Assembly (NCBI GenBank): GCA_001295775.1
Contig: LJIA01000022.1
Coordinates: 1-64,000 of the forward strand
Source of the DNA: a beta proteobacterium AAP99
GTDB lineage: Bacteria; Pseudomonadota; Gammaproteobacteria; Burkholderiales; Burkholderiaceae_C
DNA: 64,000 nucleotides
Direction: 5' to 3'
The position numbers and the translations under genes were made by a program. The notes beneath the pieces are model-generated. The model was given only the letters and a program-made list of their open reading frames with translations, was not told the origin of the DNA and did no database searches. Shown in pieces: positions 27,599-35,287 of this stretch (positions within the stretch are counted from its first letter, which is position 1; every line of letters begins with the position of its first letter).

Positions 27599-28537
27599 AT
27601 GAAGACTCTGTGGCAGCGAGTCGTTGCGGTTCTTGGAGGCTTTGTAGGTGTGCCGTTTCTCGGCATGCTGCCCCCACTTTTAACTCTCTGGTTCGAAGCA
27701 GGCGACCCAGTGGTGGTCGCGCGAGCGAAGTTCAATCTTGAAGCGACGCTAGTAGTGTGTGCGGCTCAGTTGGTTGCGGCTTTATGTCTCTTGCTGCCCG
27801 CTAGAGCCAAGTTGATCGAACGACTCTTCAGCTGCATGGTTGCAGGGGTAGTCGCCAGCTTGGTCGGTGTGGCGGCGGCGTACCTGCACTTTCCTTCCGT
27901 CGCAGATCCAACTCGACTCGTGGTCATCATGTTTGTGCTTGGGATATCGAGTGCAGCAGTAACTTTCACGATCAATTTTCGATTTACTCCTGAAGCAAAG
28001 CGCCTCGCAAGCGACCCGCTTTCACCGATCGGATTGGCAACTTCAAGGGAATACATACTGCTTGGAAGTAGCCAAGACCTACGCTTCATCGTTGTGAATC
28101 GCTTCTATCGCTGGATCGGTTGGCTTGGGGTGGCATTTTTCGGTGGGATGGCGGTGGTCGCGCCAGCGGACGCGAAGTTGTGGCAATCCGTAGTGCTTCT
28201 GGTCTTTGCGGTGGGTAGTCTTTGGATGGTGGCTTGGACGGGAAAGCTAGTGATCACTCGAACTTCCATCCGACATGAAAACTTCTTTGGCCGATACGAA
28301 ATTCGCTGGGCTGATGTGAGGCTCGTCGAGTTCGCAGTGAGCAGCCAAGCTGGCGTGATGGTGTTGTCGGGTGATCAGCGCAGACTCTGCGTGTTTGCTC
28401 CGAGCTTCTGGTCTGGACCTGACGCAGCTGATGCCAGGCGTCTTGTCGCAGAGATCTTTCGTGCTCAAGCACTAGAGCCCGTGTTCTCAAAGCGCGCCGC
28501 TTGGCTTACCAATAAGGGGGTTCGATTGCGCTCATGA
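27599..28537 (+). CDS. Hypothetical integral membrane protein, lower GC than neighbours
   Basis: 312 residues; GGAG precedes ATG 27599. I recognise no family. Residues 1-140 hold about four membrane segments (GVPFLGMLPPLLTLWF, LVVCAAQLVAALCLLLPA, VVASLVGVAAAYL, VVIMFVLGISSAAVTFTI); two more lie at about 175-215. The C-terminal 95 residues are soluble and resemble a PH-like or bPH-type fold (GKLVITRTSIRHENFFGRYEIRW, shown across the strand). Base composition is visibly lower in GC, with AT-ending codons such as tta, aga and cgt that neighbours avoid, suggesting recent acquisition or weak selection. It is flanked by prpF and the nucleoside transporter on the same strand. Confidence 0.6.
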   Translation: MKTLWQRVVAVLGGFVGVPFLGMLPPLLTLWFEAGDPVVVARAKFNLEATLVVCAAQLVAALCLLLPARAKLIERLFSCMVAGVVASLVGVAAAYLHFPSVADPTRLVVIMFVLGISSAAVTFTINFRFTPEAKRLASDPLSPIGLATSREYILLGSSQDLRFIVVNRFYRWIGWLGVAFFGGMAVVAPADAKLWQSVVLLVFAVGSLWMVAWTGKLVITRTSIRHENFFGRYEIRWADVRLVEFAVSSQAGVMVLSGDQRRLCVFAPSFWSGPDAADARRLVAEIFRAQALEPVFSKRAAWLTNKGVRLRS

Positions 28538-28565
28538 CCGCAGTACTTCAGCTCAAGGCTTATGG

Positions 28566-29810
28566 ATGACCGCGCTCCAGCCCCTCCTCGGCATCACTCT
28601 CATGCTCGCCCTGTGCTGGGCGATCTCCGAAGACCGCAAGGCCATTCGATGGCGGCCGGTCTGGACGGGCATGCTGCTGGCCTTCGTGATGATGCTGGCG
28701 CTGCAGAAGCTCACGGGTCTGCAGCCTGTGATGACGGCGATGAATGGCGCGGTGGATGCGCTGGCGGCGGCCACTCGGCAGGGCACGAGCTTTGTGTTCG
28801 GTTATCTCGGCGGCGGGGGAACGCCCTATGCCGTGAGTAACCCGGGCGCCGGCTTTGTGCTGGCCTTTCAGGCGCTGCCGATTGCGTTGGTGGTGGGTGC
28901 GCTGTCTGCGCTGCTGTTCTATTGGGGCGTGCTGCCGCTGATCGTGCGCGGCTTTGCCTGGCTGCTCAAAAAGACCATGGGCGTGGGCGGTTCGGCAGGC
29001 CTGTCTGCAGCGGCGAATGTGTTCCTGGGGCAGGTGGAGGCGCCGCTGGTGGTCAAGCCCTATCTGGCCACCATGACGCGCGGCGAACTCTTCGTGGTGA
29101 TCACCTGCGGCATGGCGACCATCGCGGGCACGGTGCTGGTGGTGTATGCGGCCATGCTCGGCCCGCTGATTCCCGGCGCCTTGTCGCATCTGCTGATCTG
29201 CTCGTTCGTATCCACCCCGGTGGCCATAGCGATCTGCGCGCTGATGGTGCCGCTGACGCCGAGCGACGACGCCGTGGTGGAGATGCCTGAGGAAGACCGC
29301 AGCGCCATCGGTGCGATCACGCGCGGCACGATGGATGCGCTGCAGATCGTGCTGGCGATCGTGGCCATGCTGATCGTGTTTGTGGCCCTCGTGGCACTGG
29401 CCAACTCCATGCTGAGCCTGCTGCCGAACGTGCTGGGCGCGCCCTTGACCCTGGAACGCATCTTCGGCTGGCTGTTCTCGCCCCTGGCCTGGCTGATCGG
29501 CGTGCCCTGGAGCGAGGCGCAGGTGGCTGGAAATCTGCTGGGCAAGAAGACGGTGATCAACGAGTTTCTGGCCTACCTCGATCTTGCCGGCACGCCGGGC
29601 CAGCAGCTTTCGGAGCGCAGCCGCCTGCTGATGCTCTACGCGCTGTGCGGCTTTGCCAACTTCGGCAGTCTGGGCATTGCGCTGGCCAGCCTGCGTACCC
29701 TGCTGCCGCCGGAGCGTCAAAGCCTGCTGGTCACGCTGGGCGTGAAGTCGATCCTTGCCGGCTTGCTGGCCACCTGCATCACCGCTGCGCTCGTGGCACT
29801 GATCGTCTGA
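28566..29810 (+). CDS. CNT-family nucleoside transporter
   Basis: 414 residues. Concentrative nucleoside transporter fold: an N-terminal three-helix region, then the gate domain with TSFVFGYLGGGG, then VGGSAGLSAAANVFLGQVEAPLVVKPYL (the FLGQTEAPL-type substrate motif, here FLGQVEAPL), and the second-half motif KKTVINEFLAYLDL and ALCGFANFGSLGIALASL. These are the conserved NupC/CNT motifs. It imports nucleosides with protons or sodium. The EamA transporter follows seven bases later. Confidence 0.92.
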   Translation: MTALQPLLGITLMLALCWAISEDRKAIRWRPVWTGMLLAFVMMLALQKLTGLQPVMTAMNGAVDALAAATRQGTSFVFGYLGGGGTPYAVSNPGAGFVLAFQALPIALVVGALSALLFYWGVLPLIVRGFAWLLKKTMGVGGSAGLSAAANVFLGQVEAPLVVKPYLATMTRGELFVVITCGMATIAGTVLVVYAAMLGPLIPGALSHLLICSFVSTPVAIAICALMVPLTPSDDAVVEMPEEDRSAIGAITRGTMDALQIVLAIVAMLIVFVALVALANSMLSLLPNVLGAPLTLERIFGWLFSPLAWLIGVPWSEAQVAGNLLGKKTVINEFLAYLDLAGTPGQQLSERSRLLMLYALCGFANFGSLGIALASLRTLLPPERQSLLVTLGVKSILAGLLATCITAALVALIV

Positions 29811-29817
29811 GGTTCCG

Positions 29818-30768
29818 ATGAGCCAGATTGAAGCTGCTGCGTCAGACGCAGCGCCGCGTACAGAGGCCGACACCAAGCCAAAGCGCCGCGCGCATCTGGA
29901 TGCCTGGGCAGTGATGCTGCTGCTGGGCTGCTGTGCGCTGTGGGGCATGACGCAGGTGGCCATCAAGCTGGCGCTGCCGGAGGTGGGGCCGCTGGCACAG
30001 AACATGATCCGCAACATCGTGGCCGCGGCGCTGATCCTGGGCTGGATGCGCTGGCGCGGCATCGGCTTTGGCCTCAAGGATGGGCTGCTTGGCCCCGGCC
30101 TGCTGGTGGGCGCGCTGTTTGCGCTCGAGTTCGCTTTCCTGTTCTCCGCGCTGACCATGACCACCGCGGCGCGCGGCACGGTCTTCATCAACTCATCGCC
30201 CCTGATCGTGGCGGTGCTGCTGGCGGTTCTGGTGCCCGCCGAGCGGCTGAAACCCCTGCAGATCGGCGGCTTGGTGCTGGCCTTCGCGGCGCTGGGTTTT
30301 GCGTTTTCAGATGCCTTCAGCGGCCGCGGCCTGCCCGGCCAGTGGCGTGGAGATGCCTTGATGCTGCTGGCCGCCGTGCTCTGGGGGCTGACGACGGTGG
30401 TGATCCGCGCGAGCCGCTTGCGCCATGCAGCGGCTGAAACGACGCTGGCCTATCAGCTGTGCGCCGCAGCCGTGCTCGGCCCGCTGATGTGGGCCGCGAG
30501 CGGCGAACCCTGGCCGTCGCAGTGGTCCTGGGTCACCGTCGGGTCACTCGCCTACCAGGCCGTGATCGTGACGTTCATCAGCTACCTGGTGTGGTTCTGG
30601 CTGCTGACGCGCTACCCCGCCACGCGGGTGCAGTCCTTTGCGCTGTTCTCACCGGTGTTCGGTGTGATCGGCGCGGGGCTGATCCTGGGTGAGCCGATCG
30701 GCTGGAAGCTGGTGGTGGCGCTTGTGGCGATCCTCGCGGGGATTGCACTGCTGAATCGCAGGTCATGA
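29818..30768 (+). CDS. EamA-family (DMT) transporter
   Basis: 316 residues; a charged N-terminus of about 28 residues, then ten membrane segments in two EamA repeats. The first repeat has ALWGMTQVAIKLALPEVGP and ends AERLKPLQIGGLVLAF; the second begins RGDALMLLAAVLWGLTTVVIRAS and ends GEPIGWKLVVALVAILAG. The substrate is unknown. It is close behind the nucleoside transporter gene and probably in the same transcript. Confidence 0.88.
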   Translation: MSQIEAAASDAAPRTEADTKPKRRAHLDAWAVMLLLGCCALWGMTQVAIKLALPEVGPLAQNMIRNIVAAALILGWMRWRGIGFGLKDGLLGPGLLVGALFALEFAFLFSALTMTTAARGTVFINSSPLIVAVLLAVLVPAERLKPLQIGGLVLAFAALGFAFSDAFSGRGLPGQWRGDALMLLAAVLWGLTTVVIRASRLRHAAAETTLAYQLCAAAVLGPLMWAASGEPWPSQWSWVTVGSLAYQAVIVTFISYLVWFWLLTRYPATRVQSFALFSPVFGVIGAGLILGEPIGWKLVVALVAILAGIALLNRRS

Positions 30769-30815
30769 AAAAAATTTGATATCGGACGTACTTCTGAAAA
30801 GTTCGGACTTGCCGA

Positions 30816-30877
30816 TTTCCGCTTGCTCCGTGCGAATCTGCGAGTTTTTGGATGAAGAAGAACGACTGATTTCGGCC
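30816..30877. repeat. REP-like element, degenerate copy
   Basis: TTTCCGCTTG at 30816 matches the family core, and GATTTCGGCC at 30868-30877 matches the companion AT-rich motif seen beside other copies. The gap 30769-30879 is AT-rich and lies between convergent 3' ends of the EamA gene and amiC. Confidence 0.45.
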
Positions 30878-30879
30878 AA

Positions 30880-32406
30880 TCAGACCGTACGGCGCAGGGG
30901 TGGGTTGCGCGCAAAGTAGCGGCGCACGCCAAGGTAGATGCGGTCCGCCATCTGGCGCTGAAAGTCCGGTGAGCGCAGGCGGCGCTCCTCGTCCGGGTTG
31001 GAGATGAAGGCGGTCTCCACCAGCACGCTGGGGATGTCCGGCGCGCGCAGGACGGCAAAGTTGGCCTGCTCCACCCGCGGCTTGTGCAGCTTGTTGATGG
31101 CGCCGATCTTCTCCAGCATGGCGCTGCCCAGGCGCAGGCTGTCATTGATCTGCGCGGTGGTACTCATGTCGAGCAGGGCGCGGGCCACGTCGCGGTCTTT
31201 CACATTGACGTTCACGCCGCCCACCACGTCCGCGCTGTTCTCGCGCTGGGCCATCCAGCGCGCCGCCTCGGAGGTGGCGCCGCGTTCGGACAGGGCGAAC
31301 ACGGATGATCCGCGCGCCTCGGGGCGGATGAAGGCATCGGCGTGCACGCTGATGAAGAGGTCGGCCCGCACCGAGCGGGCCTTGCGTACCCGTTCGCGCA
31401 GGGGCACGAAGTAGTCGCCATCGCGGGTGAGCAGGGCGCGCATGTTGGGGGTGCCGTTGATGCGGTCGGCCAGCAGCTTGCTGATGATGAGGACAATGTC
31501 CTTTTCGTAGGTACCGGCCGGACCGATGGCGCCAGGATCTTCGCCGCCGTGGCCGGGGTCGATGGCCACCGTGACCATGCGCGGCAGGCGGGGAAAGCTG
31601 GGCTCGTCGCGCAGGGGCGGCGGTGCGGGCACGGGCGCTGGCACGGGGGCCGGCGCGGGTGCAGGTGCAGGTGACGGCGAGGTGGCAACGGGAGGCACCA
31701 GCGGCACGGACGGCACGCCAGGTGCAGGCGTGGCCCCTGGTGCGGGGGCAGGCGCTGCCCCCGGCGGGGTGTGCGTGGGCAGGTCGTCCGGCGGCAGGCC
31801 GAGCATCTCCCTGGCCCGGGCGATCGACTGCCGGGTTTCGCTTTCCTCGATCTGGCGCAGCAGGGTGGCCAGGGGGTCTTCCTCGACGGTGGGGTACAGG
31901 TCGAATACGAGTCGATTGCGGTAATCCCCCACGGGCTGCAGGGTCAGGATCTGCGGGGCGACGTCCTGCTTCAGGTCGAAGACGATGCGCACCACGCGCG
32001 GCCGGTTCTGCGCAATGCGTACAGCGGAAATGAAGGGGTCGTTGGGCTGCACCTTGGCGACGAGCTCGCGCAGCGTGGCGTCGATCTCCAGCCCGTCCAG
32101 ATCAATCACGAAGCGGCGTGCACCATCCTTGACGACGAACTGCTCGTACTTCAGCGGCCCGTCATGCTCCAGGGTCACACGCGTGTAGTCCCGCGCAGGC
32201 CAGACACGCACGGCCACCACGCGCGCCAGACCATTGGCCGCCACAACCGGAAGCAGCAGAAGACTGCCCAGCAGGCTGCCTGCATCGCGCAGAAAGCGGC
32301 GGCGTGCGCGCTGTCTGGCTGGCGAAGGATTCAGGGCCCGCCCGGGGATCAGGTTGTCGGCGTCCTGGCCGCCTGCTTCAGGGGGGCGGCGAGGCGCTTC
32401 AACCAT
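30880..32406 (-). CDS. amiC: N-acetylmuramoyl-L-alanine amidase, Tat-exported AMIN type
   Basis: 508 residues from ATG 32406, which overlaps tsaE by 58 bases; a longer frame exists but is not conserved in character. A twin-arginine signal RRRFLRDAGSLLGSLLLLP lies at about residues 35-53. An AMIN domain (about 62-175, including TRVTLEHDGPLKYEQF) targets the septum, followed by a Pro/Ala-rich linker, then the amidase_3 catalytic domain (about 290-500) with zinc ligands in AIDPGHGGEDPG, the catalytic-region SVHADA and the glutamate in VLVETAFISNPDEE. It cleaves peptide from glycan at division. tsaE-amiC adjacency is common. Confidence 0.93.
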   Translation of the reverse strand: MVEAPRRPPEAGGQDADNLIPGRALNPSPARQRARRRFLRDAGSLLGSLLLLPVVAANGLARVVAVRVWPARDYTRVTLEHDGPLKYEQFVVKDGARRFVIDLDGLEIDATLRELVAKVQPNDPFISAVRIAQNRPRVVRIVFDLKQDVAPQILTLQPVGDYRNRLVFDLYPTVEEDPLATLLRQIEESETRQSIARAREMLGLPPDDLPTHTPPGAAPAPAPGATPAPGVPSVPLVPPVATSPSPAPAPAPAPVPAPVPAPPPLRDEPSFPRLPRMVTVAIDPGHGGEDPGAIGPAGTYEKDIVLIISKLLADRINGTPNMRALLTRDGDYFVPLRERVRKARSVRADLFISVHADAFIRPEARGSSVFALSERGATSEAARWMAQRENSADVVGGVNVNVKDRDVARALLDMSTTAQINDSLRLGSAMLEKIGAINKLHKPRVEQANFAVLRAPDIPSVLVETAFISNPDEERRLRSPDFQRQMADRIYLGVRRYFARNPPLRRTV

Positions 32407-32918
32407 GCCACTGCCCCTGCGCTGCGCGCTTCGATGCGCAGCGTGCGGCCGCCGCTTGCAGATTCGGTGAGCTGCAGCTGCCATGTGGGTGGGGGCAACT
32501 GCGCCTGCCGCGTGGGCCATTCGACCGCGCTGATGGCAGGCGGCTCGAAGTGCTCGGCAAAACCGGCATCGAGCCATTCGAGTGGGTGCTCGCAGCGATA
32601 GAAGTCAAAGTGATACAGCTCGCATTCAAGCGGCCGGTCATCCCCCGTGGACGACTCGGCTGCGCCTGAGAGTGCAGAATCGGCCAAAAGTTTAACGGCA
32701 TAGGGTTCGACCAGTGCGAAGGTCGGGCTCTTGATCGGACCGCTGACCCCGAGCACGCGCAGCAGCGCGCGGATAAAGGTGGTCTTGCCCGCGCCCAGAT
32801 CACCGATCAGCCAGATTCGGTCACCTGGCGAGAGGCATTGCGCAAAGACCGCAGCCACGGCTTGGGTCGCGGGCTCGTCGGGCAGGTCCAGCTCCAGCGC
32901 TTCGATAATGTCGGACAT
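32349..32918 (-). CDS. tsaE: tRNA threonylcarbamoyladenosine ATPase TsaE
   Basis: 189 residues from ATG 32918. P-loop IGDLGAGKTTFIRALL at about residues 39-54, the switch segment GPIKSPTFALVEPY, then YHFDFYRCEHPLEWLDAGF with the Walker-B-like aspartate, and ISAVEWPTR. It powers the TsaB-TsaD complex that makes t6A37 in tRNAs. It is some 25-30 residues longer than typical members because of an insertion between VEPY and YHFDFYR (about residues 73-98), rich in Ser, Ala and acidic residues. Its start codon overlaps the start of the divergent queG gene. Confidence 0.93.
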   Translation of the reverse strand: MSDIIEALELDLPDEPATQAVAAVFAQCLSPGDRIWLIGDLGAGKTTFIRALLRVLGVSGPIKSPTFALVEPYAVKLLADSALSGAAESSTGDDRPLECELYHFDFYRCEHPLEWLDAGFAEHFEPPAISAVEWPTRQAQLPPPTWQLQLTESASGGRTLRIEARSAGAVAWLKRLAAPLKQAARTPTT

Positions 32919-33990
32919 GACTGCGCCCGATCTGCTCCATATTGCAAAGGCCGTGAAGGATAGCGCCCGGGCCTTGGGCTTCTCGGACTGCCGCATCAGC
33001 GATCTGGAACTCGGCGACGCACCGCAGCGGCTGCGCGACTGGCTGGCCGAAGGGCGCCATGGCGAGATGGGCTACATGGCGCGCCACGCTGACCTGCGTG
33101 CCGATCCCACGCAACTGGTGCCAGGTGCCCTGCGCGCCATTTGCGTGCGTCTGGACTATCTGCACGACAAGCAGCCCGACTGGCAGGAGCGCGCCTGGCA
33201 GCGCATCCATGCGCCGGGCGAGGCCACGGTCTCGCTCTATGCCCTGGGGCGTGACTATCACAAGGCGGTGCGGCAGCGCCTGCAGCACCTGGCTGAGGCC
33301 ATCAGCGCGCACATGCCCCACCAGTACCGCGTGTTCAGTGACTCCGCGCCGGTCATGGAGGTGGAGTTGGCCACCAAGGCGGGTCTGGGTTGGCGGGGCA
33401 AGCACACCCTGCTGCTCTCGCGTGATGGCGGCAGCATGTTCTTCCTGGGCGAGATCCTGACCGACTGCCCGCTGCCGCTCGATGAACCGACCGGCGAGCA
33501 CTGCGGCAGCTGCCAGGCCTGCATCGATGTCTGCCCGACGCGCGCCATTACAGGCCCTTACCAGCTCGATGCGCGACGCTGCATCAGCTACCTCACCATC
33601 GAGCATCGCGGCAGCATCCCGGAAGAACTCCGGCCGCTTATGGGCAACCGCATCTACGGCTGCGACGACTGCCAGCTGGTCTGCCCCTGGAACAAGTACG
33701 CGCAGGCTGCCTCGGTGCCGGATTTCGCACCGCGCAACGGACTGGATTCCGCCACGGTGGTGCAGCTCTTTGCCTGGACCGAGGAGGAATTCAATCGCCG
33801 GCTGGAAGGCAGCGCCATCCGTCGCATCGGCCATGCGCAGTGCTTGCGCAACATTGCCGTGGCGCTGGGCAATGGGCCAACCTCAGTTGAGGCGCTGGCC
33901 GCATTGCGCTCTCGTGCCGATCACCCGGATGGCGTCGTGCGCGAGCACGTGACCTGGGCGCTGGCGCGTCTCGAAGCGGCTCAGAACTGA
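32917..33990 (+). CDS. queG: Epoxyqueuosine reductase
   Basis: 357 residues from ATG 32917; an upstream ATG at 32908 is in frame. It reduces epoxyqueuosine to queuosine in tRNA using cobalamin and two 4Fe-4S clusters. The iron-sulfur ligands are clear: CGSCQACIDVCPTRAI and then CDDCQLVCPWNKYA. Upstream are the cobalamin-domain signatures KAGLGWRGKHTLLL and FFLGEILTDCPLP. A C-terminal HEAT-like helical repeat follows. The convergent 3' end overlaps mtnN by ten bases. Divergent tsaE-queG is a conserved betaproteobacterial arrangement. Confidence 0.95.
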   Translation: MTAPDLLHIAKAVKDSARALGFSDCRISDLELGDAPQRLRDWLAEGRHGEMGYMARHADLRADPTQLVPGALRAICVRLDYLHDKQPDWQERAWQRIHAPGEATVSLYALGRDYHKAVRQRLQHLAEAISAHMPHQYRVFSDSAPVMEVELATKAGLGWRGKHTLLLSRDGGSMFFLGEILTDCPLPLDEPTGEHCGSCQACIDVCPTRAITGPYQLDARRCISYLTIEHRGSIPEELRPLMGNRIYGCDDCQLVCPWNKYAQAASVPDFAPRNGLDSATVVQLFAWTEEEFNRRLEGSAIRRIGHAQCLRNIAVALGNGPTSVEALAALRSRADHPDGVVREHVTWALARLEAAQN

Positions 33991-34724
33991 GCAAGAAAGC
34001 GCACGATGACATCGTGCGCCATGCGCGAGGCCACGGTCGAGATGAAGCGGCCAAAGTCCACGTGGGCACTGTCATTGGCGGCGTCGGAGATGGTGCGAAA
34101 GCTCGCCAGCGGCACGCGGTAGTCATGGCAGACCTGGGCCACCGCGGCGCCTTCCATTTCCACTGCCAAAGCATCAGGCAGCGGATCTGTGATGCCACGG
34201 CGCAGGGCTTCGTTGCCGATGAACTGGTCGCCCGAAACGATCAAGCCTTGGTGAACTTTGGGTGCCTTGATGCCAAGCGCCAGCGCGGCTGGCGCGCCCT
34301 GCCAGGCGTGTGCGACAGGCCGTGCCGCTGCGAGCAACTGCGCGGTCAGCTCGGGGTCGCTCGCAAAACGCGCAATACCGAGGTAGGGCACCTCATAGCG
34401 CGGGAACAGCGGGCGCACGTCCAGATCGTGCTGCACAAAGCTGTCAGCCACCACCAGATCCCCCACGCTGACGCTCGGATGCAGGCCGCCGGCCGTGCCG
34501 GTGAACACCACGGCATCCACGCCGAAGCGCTCGATCAGCACGGTGGCCGTGGTCGTGGCCGCTACCTTGCCGATGCGCGCCAGACCGGCAACCAGCGTGT
34601 GGCCGCCGAAGGGGCCTTCAAAGAACTCGCGCGAGGCCACGCTGTGCGTGTGCGCGGTGCCCCGCATGTCGGCGAGAAAGGTGTTAAGCTCGTCCGGCAT
34701 GGCCGCGAGCAGACCGATCTTCAT
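33981..34724 (-). CDS. mtnN: 5'-methylthioadenosine/S-adenosylhomocysteine nucleosidase-type protein
   Basis: 247 residues of the PNP/UDP phosphorylase fold. Evidence: MKIGLLAAMPDELNTFL at the N-terminus, the glycine-rich VVFTGTAGGLHPSVSVGDLVV, the SGDQFIG segment, the purine-ribose site AVEMEGAAVAQVCHDY, and the catalytic aspartate in FRTISDAANDSAH. It splits adenine from MTA and SAH in methionine salvage and methyl-cycle clearance. The sequence is slightly longer than E. coli MtnN, typical of the betaproteobacterial branch. It overlaps queG's 3' end and follows the P-loop gene by seven bases. Confidence 0.9.
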   Translation of the reverse strand: MKIGLLAAMPDELNTFLADMRGTAHTHSVASREFFEGPFGGHTLVAGLARIGKVAATTTATVLIERFGVDAVVFTGTAGGLHPSVSVGDLVVADSFVQHDLDVRPLFPRYEVPYLGIARFASDPELTAQLLAAARPVAHAWQGAPAALALGIKAPKVHQGLIVSGDQFIGNEALRRGITDPLPDALAVEMEGAAVAQVCHDYRVPLASFRTISDAANDSAHVDFGRFISTVASRMAHDVIVRFLAQF

Positions 34725-34731
34725 TCAGGCC

Positions 34732-35283
34732 TCAGAGGGTGTCGTTGATGTGCCGGACGATGCGCTCCGCAGCCTGCCGGGCCGAGCACTGGTCTGTGTC
34801 GATCGTCAGACTCTCACGGTCGGGCAGGGCGTGCGTGGTGTCGTAGGTCCGCAGGATCTCGTCGAGCTTCTCGAGGGTCTTGGCCTTGCTGGTGTCCGCG
34901 CGTGAGGGGTCAAGTACCCGCTCGCGCAGGGTCTCTACGCGTGCCGTGAGGCGTACCGGATACACCGTGCCGCCGGCGGACTCGACCTTGTCGAACAGGT
35001 CGAGATAGAACGCGTCATCCACCGGCCTGGCGTAGACGAAGGTGAAGATCAGTGGGATGCGGTGCTCCACCCCGGCGCGGATCATCGCCAGCCGCACGGC
35101 CGCCACCGACTCGTTGAACGCCGGGCTGAACCAGTCGAACACCGCTCCCACGCAGTCCAGCGAGATGTGGTTGTGATAGACCCGCCAGCCGCGCTGCGCG
35201 TCCTGCGCGGCAAGTTCGCGCGCCACGGCCAGCTTGCCGACCGCCGGCGGGCCGTAGATGAAGACGAAGGGGGTCGTCCGCAT
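34732..35283 (-). CDS. P-loop kinase-like ATPase of unknown substrate
   Basis: 183 residues. FIYGPPAVGKLAVARELA at the N-terminus is a Walker A motif (GPPAVGK-L); then YHNHISLDCVGAVFDWF, which resembles a substrate-binding segment, FTFVYARPVDDAFY, and an arginine-rich stretch RLTARVETLRERVLDPSR like a kinase LID. Overall it looks like a small nucleoside or metabolite kinase, or a zeta-toxin-like P-loop protein, but no specific family is clear. It begins five bases from the pntB stop and may be read at the end of the pnt operon, followed by mtnN. Confidence 0.75.
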   Translation of the reverse strand: MRTTPFVFIYGPPAVGKLAVARELAAQDAQRGWRVYHNHISLDCVGAVFDWFSPAFNESVAAVRLAMIRAGVEHRIPLIFTFVYARPVDDAFYLDLFDKVESAGGTVYPVRLTARVETLRERVLDPSRADTSKAKTLEKLDEILRTYDTTHALPDRESLTIDTDQCSARQAAERIVRHINDTL

Positions 35284-35287
35284 CGCG

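Noticed and set aside
28560-30191. 543-codon minus-strand frame opposite the nucleoside transporter
   Set aside because: Gln/His/Arg-rich shadow of clear plus-strand transporters.
32610-32700. TsaE insertion as another in-frame repeat copy
   Set aside because: Only short stretches match the repeat; no inverted ends and no hairpin like the mutL copy.
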